Under the pieces are notes generated by a model that saw nothing but the letters and a program-made list of their open reading frames with translations, was not told the DNA's origin and made no database searches. Made by a program: the position numbers and the translations under genes. Below are positions 45,403-48,798 of a stretch of DNA of 48,798 bases, one piece after another. Where the stretch lies: NCBI GenBank assembly GCA_024636505.1, contig JAGXGY010000019.1:1-48798 (forward strand), given 5' to 3'. Numbering within the stretch: the first letter of the stretch is position 1; each line of letters opens with the position of its first letter. The stretch comes from Methylobacter sp. GTDB lineage: Bacteria > Pseudomonadota > Gammaproteobacteria > Methylococcales > Methylomonadaceae.

Positions 45403-47316
45403 TTACTGATACCGGTTCAACTGATGCAGCCAAATATAATCCGCCGACTGGTAATAAGCCATAATTTCGGTGATTAACGGGGCTGTAGCATCCATATCCA
45501 AATGTTTATACACACCTAAAGGATCATCAATTACATCAACTTTTTGCTGAGGCGACAGATACACCAATTTATTGTCTTTAAATAAACCCAGTTTCTGGTA
45601 ATTACTAATAAATGCCCTGCCCTCGTCTTTATGCATCTGCATAATGTCCCGCCCGTAAAACTGGCTTTCATAGCTGATGTTTAACAGCCCAAGTACCGTC
45701 GGAGCCACATCAATCTGACTGGACACGATGTCGTTTCTTACGGCAGGCACATGTTTCGGCGCATAGATAAATAAAGGGATATGGTATTTATCCACGGGCA
45801 GCTCAATTTTGCGCGCACTACCGGCGCAATGATCGGCAACCATCACAAACACGGTATTATCAAACCAAGGTTTGGTTTTGGCCTGTTCGATAAATTGATG
45901 TATCGCATAATCGGTATATTTAACCGCGCCTTGACGACCGCTGCCCGAAGGAATATCAATCTTGCCTTCAGGATAGCTATAAGGACGATGATTGCTGGTG
46001 GTCATGATCTGAAAGAAGAACGGCTTGTTATGTTGATGGTCCTTGTCGGCTTCTTTTAGGGTACGGTTAAAGATGATGTCGTCCGAAACGCCCCAGGCAT
46101 TGGTAAAGGTTTTTTCCTCTTCGGTGAAGTCGTTTTGATCAACGATGCGGTAACCGTTACCGGAATAAAACGCATTCATATTGTCAAAATAACCCCGACC
46201 GCCGTATAAAAACGCCGTGTCGTAGCCTTTTTGCTGTAAAACCCGGCCAAAACTGAATAATTTGCCGTTATCGGGTCGTTTGACAATGCTTCGTCCAGGT
46301 GTAGGCGGGATAGATAAGGTTAAAGATTCAAGACCTCTGACCGTACGGGTGCCGGTTGCGTAGAAATGGGTAAATAATAAACCTTCCTTAAACCATTCAT
46401 CCATATACGGCGTGATGTTCTCTTTATTACCGAAGGTCGCCAAAAAATCGGCGCTTAAGCTTTCGACGGTAATTAAAACAATATTCAGGCGTTTTTCTTC
46501 GCCTGACGCTTTGATCATGCGCTTGATGTCATATAAATCATCGGATGAATTCTTGGCATGCAATTTATTTTTGATGACAACGGATAGCTGTTGATCATCA
46601 CCTATCTTGTAAAAATGCCGGTAATCGAGCTCATTATGTCTAAATGCGGAAAAGAATTGATAAGGGCCGTTGGCAGCCAGTTCATTAAGATAGGTATTGG
46701 CTGAAAACCGATACCATGTCGATCCGACAGCGGCATAGCTTATGACCGGCAACAGCAATAAGACTGCGGCGATTTTCAGTCGGGACAAGAATGTTTCATG
46801 GGCATTAAACGTACTTGACAGCGTTTTCCGCACCAGCAAAAAACAGCTGACGGTAATCACTAAAATAGCCGACAACAGCCAGCCTAAAGGATAGGATTCA
46901 ATGATATTGTTAACGACCTCATGGGTATAGATCAGATAATCAACCGCTATAAAATTAAACCTGACCCCGAATTCGTCCCAGAATGTCCATTCCGATAACT
47001 CGATAAAAAACAGGCCGTATAAGCAGACAATAAATACCCCAAAACTGATTATTTTATGTATTTTACTGCGGTAAATACGGTTAGGTAAAACCAGTAAATA
47101 CAGAACGAAAGGGATTAATAAGTAACTGAAAAAGGCTAGGTCATGAACCAACCCGATAAGGAAAGCCAGCGCTATTTGATAAAACGGCGTGTCAATGTCG
47201 GCCAGTTGTTTGATCAGCAAGGCAACTCTGAGCAAGGCAAAAGTACCTAGATTAATCAATAAAAACAGCAACACAATAGTGAACCGTGATTTTGAAAATA
47301 ATGCGTTTACATTCAT
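45403..47316 (-). CDS. LtaS-like phosphoglycerol transferase / sulfatase-family membrane protein
   Basis: This is a 637-residue protein with five N-terminal membrane helices (about 1-210) and an extracytoplasmic sulfatase-fold domain. Key residues are visible: IVLITVESLSADFLATFG (metal Glu), FYATGTRTVRGLESLTLSIP (nucleophile Thr) and VFVMVADHCAGS (Asp-His metal pair). In Gram-negatives such enzymes (OpgB or LtaS-like) add phosphoglycerol or phosphoethanolamine to glycans or lipids. It may decorate the polymer of this locus, but it is convergent with galE and could be an unrelated neighbour. Confidence 0.85.
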   Translation of the reverse strand: MNVNALFSKSRFTIVLLFLLINLGTFALLRVALLIKQLADIDTPFYQIALAFLIGLVHDLAFFSYLLIPFVLYLLVLPNRIYRSKIHKIISFGVFIVCLYGLFFIELSEWTFWDEFGVRFNFIAVDYLIYTHEVVNNIIESYPLGWLLSAILVITVSCFLLVRKTLSSTFNAHETFLSRLKIAAVLLLLPVISYAAVGSTWYRFSANTYLNELAANGPYQFFSAFRHNELDYRHFYKIGDDQQLSVVIKNKLHAKNSSDDLYDIKRMIKASGEEKRLNIVLITVESLSADFLATFGNKENITPYMDEWFKEGLLFTHFYATGTRTVRGLESLTLSIPPTPGRSIVKRPDNGKLFSFGRVLQQKGYDTAFLYGGRGYFDNMNAFYSGNGYRIVDQNDFTEEEKTFTNAWGVSDDIIFNRTLKEADKDHQHNKPFFFQIMTTSNHRPYSYPEGKIDIPSGSGRQGAVKYTDYAIHQFIEQAKTKPWFDNTVFVMVADHCAGSARKIELPVDKYHIPLFIYAPKHVPAVRNDIVSSQIDVAPTVLGLLNISYESQFYGRDIMQMHKDEGRAFISNYQKLGLFKDNKLVYLSPQQKVDVIDDPLGVYKHLDMDATAPLITEIMAYYQSADYIWLHQLNRYQ

Positions 47317-47563
47317 TTATGTTGTTACCTGGAAAAGAAAATAAGACTCAAGATGAAGGCAAAAGCTGCAAAAATTAACAACTTGCATTCCTCACCTTTC
47401 GACAAGCACAGGGCGAATGGGATTTTTTAGATACATGAACTTTAGTCTTTCGCCCTGAATTTTTTTATATTTTAACACCCACGTTACTTAATTGCTTGCG
47501 ACTAAAATCAGTGGTCAATACGGCAGTAGCCGATTAGCTTGAGGGGAAAGTGAATGTTTCAAC

Positions 47564-48664
47564 TTATAAAACCTCTAATCGACAACAAAACCTTATAAAT
47601 CCAGCTTCCCGGCGTATCAATCCTCTTAAGCCCAATGCCAAAAATCTGGGCTCTTTATGCAAGCCTTTTTTATAAGCGTCTTCGATTTTTACGCCGTCTT
47701 CGTTGTCTGACGAAAATGGCTGCTCTGATAATTGCTGTAATTTATGCGCAAATTCCAACGTCAATGTAAAGTCTTCCGTTTTAACTTGAGTCGTGCCTAA
47801 TGCTGTAGCGATGGCTTTTCTTTCAATGCTCACCTGAATTTTTGTTTTCACGTCGGTCAGACCGGCTTTATGCACCGAATAAGCAAACAACGCCGCATCA
47901 AAATAAACCACATCAGGATTGACCGATAAGCGAAACAACACATCATGGTGATTTTCAATAACCACATCAGTGTCTTTGAGTAATTCAGCCAGTTGCTTCA
48001 ATTCCCCCAGCAGCACCGGATTATTCTTAACATCAATCCAGCCGTAAGGATGAAAAATAATATTTTCTTCAACCGTCGAAAAGTCAAAGCTACGACCATG
48101 AGCCGCCAAAGCCAATAAAACAGCCAATTGCCTCGGCGTTAAAATCAAATCCAGCGGTTTTTCCTTGCCTAAAACACCGGCCAACAACGGCTTTTCGGCA
48201 TCAATAGGCAAGGTCAAACCGTATTTTGGCCGATCCATTAAATAACCCGCCGCAAAACTATCCGGCAACGCCGACAGCTCTGTTTTTAGCGCTAAACGGT
48301 CTTCGCCAAAATCATCAACCAAGGCTTTGATATAAGCGATCTTGCCGTCCGTTGTTTCGCCCTTTACTACGTCATCAAGGGAAAACCAGACCAGACGATC
48401 ATCGCGTTTGATTTGCTGCTGCAGAAATAAATAACCTTCCAGCGTTAATTCAACTTGAAACATTTCCAGGTAATATTCGGTTAACGCGTGATTAGGCGCT
48501 GAACCTTGAACTTGTTGATAAGGCTTTAAGCTGCGCCAAGGCTTAAAACGATAATGCTGTTCAAAAATCAAACCGGCTTCTTCGCGTATTTCCCGTTTTA
48601 ATGTTTCCGGCAACGCCTGTTTAATTAAAGCCGAGTTCCCCGATTGCAATTCGGCGATTGACAT
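47564..48664 (-). pseudogene. Nudix-like protein, 5' end replaced by an IS200/IS605 insertion
   Basis: A 366-codon frame contains the second half of a Nudix box (LKREIREEAGL, about residues 24-34), but the preceding glycine-rich half and first catalytic Glu are absent: Gln stands where Glu is expected. The apparent start ATG at 48664 and its Shine-Dalgarno GGGGAGG lie inside the right end of the IS element, so the true 5' end was removed. The remainder has a winged-helix-like segment (LTPRQLAVLLALAAHGRSFD) and an unfamiliar C-terminal region, a layout like Nudix-plus-wHTH regulators of the NrtR type. It may be translated from the IS-supplied start. Confidence 0.6.
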
Positions 48665-48798
48665 CCTCCCCGACCTAAAGGACGGGGATTCCTACTGCTA
48701 GACGCTTATGCCCAAGCGCGAGAATGTTCTTTGCCGCATTCATATCTCTATCATGCGTAGTGCCACACTCGGCACAAGTCCACTCTCTTATTCCAAGT
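48658..48798 (-). mobile_element. right end of an IS200/IS605-type element
   Basis: The right end holds a hairpin (TCCCCGACC at 4867-75 of the last kilobase, i.e. 48667-48675, pairing with GGACGGGGA at 48680-48688). It ends near 48658, as judged by comparison with the remnant at 42161-42194, which shares the terminal GGATGTCAA in transcript sense. The tnpB stop lies inside this hairpin. In TnpB systems the region over the 3' end of tnpB and the right end is the source of the guide (omega/reRNA), with the guide taken from the flank. Confidence 0.75.
48675..48797 (-). CDS. tnpB: TnpB (IS200/IS605 OrfB family), C-terminal part, cut by window edge
   Basis: The visible 40 codons read [20 protein letters not shown] followed by [20 protein letters not shown] and a stop. 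The second CxxC of the zinc finger (CAEC), then HDRDMNAA with the last RuvC Asp, is diagnostic for TnpB. The frame is open to the window edge, so this copy may be intact. It is oriented toward the truncated Nudix gene. Confidence 0.9.
   Translation of the reverse strand, partial: LGIREWTCAECGTTHDRDMNAAKNILALGHKRLAVGIPVL

Noticed and set aside
1..48798. tRNA and rRNA genes
   Set aside because: No cloverleaf-like or rRNA-like segment was recognised on either strand by eye; a dedicated tRNA search could not be run.

Overview
The window is an exopolysaccharide or capsule locus of about 45 kb from a Gram-negative bacterium. It has a Wza-type exporter, an outer-membrane beta-barrel, a Wzz/tyrosine-kinase pair, a Wzx-type flippase and a Wzy-type polymerase. 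Moderate GC, the protein styles and an exosortase fit a gammaproteobacterium, possibly a methanotroph-like member of Methylococcales; that placement is an impression, not proven.

Layout. Positions 1-792 hold the 5' part of an IS200/IS605-type tnpB and probable IS debris. A Wzy-like gene (793-2148, +) follows. A long minus-strand block (34065 down to 2193) then encodes, in transcription order: a sugar-phosphate transferase with a GGDEF-like N-terminus; a 2944-residue secreted multidomain protein; an acetyltransferase, a Gfo/Idh dehydrogenase, a DegT aminotransferase and a PglD-like acetyltransferase (amino-sugar synthesis); an SDR epimerase and second DegT aminotransferase; the Wzz-like protein and its BY-kinase; a DUF354 protein; a UDP-sugar 2-epimerase; and several glycosyltransferases interleaved with two asparagine-synthetase-type amidotransferases. 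A plus-strand block (34589-45275) starts from a divergent intergenic region and encodes a flippase, a UDP-sugar 6-dehydrogenase, a small VPEID-CTERM-like protein, a fused exosortase/CPBP protease (XrtE type), an L-2-hydroxyglutarate oxidase, a Wza-like exporter, a beta-barrel protein and GalE. An LtaS-like phosphoglycerol transferase (-), a 5'-truncated Nudix-like gene (-) and the 3' end of another tnpB (-) close the window.

How the genes may work together. The 6-dehydrogenase, Gfo/Idh 3-dehydrogenase, DegT aminotransferase, WbpD-like acetyltransferase and 2-epimerase together match the known route to UDP-2,3-diacetamido-2,3-dideoxy-uronic acids (Wbp/Wlb pathway). Two AsnB-like enzymes could amidate the uronic acids, as proposed for WbpS. 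The L-2-hydroxyglutarate oxidase may recycle the 2-hydroxyglutarate that WbpB/WlbA enzymes make when they regenerate NAD+ with 2-oxoglutarate. Beside these genes sits a self-contained protein-sorting pair: an 85-residue serine-rich secreted protein with a VAPEID motif, a membrane segment and a basic tail, preceded by a perfect anti-Shine-Dalgarno sequence, and its likely exosortase/protease. The most interesting hypotheses are a polysaccharide-coupled XrtE sorting system, a built-in 2-hydroxyglutarate recycling step, and a giant WD40/deacetylase-like/DUF4082 surface protein of unknown function.
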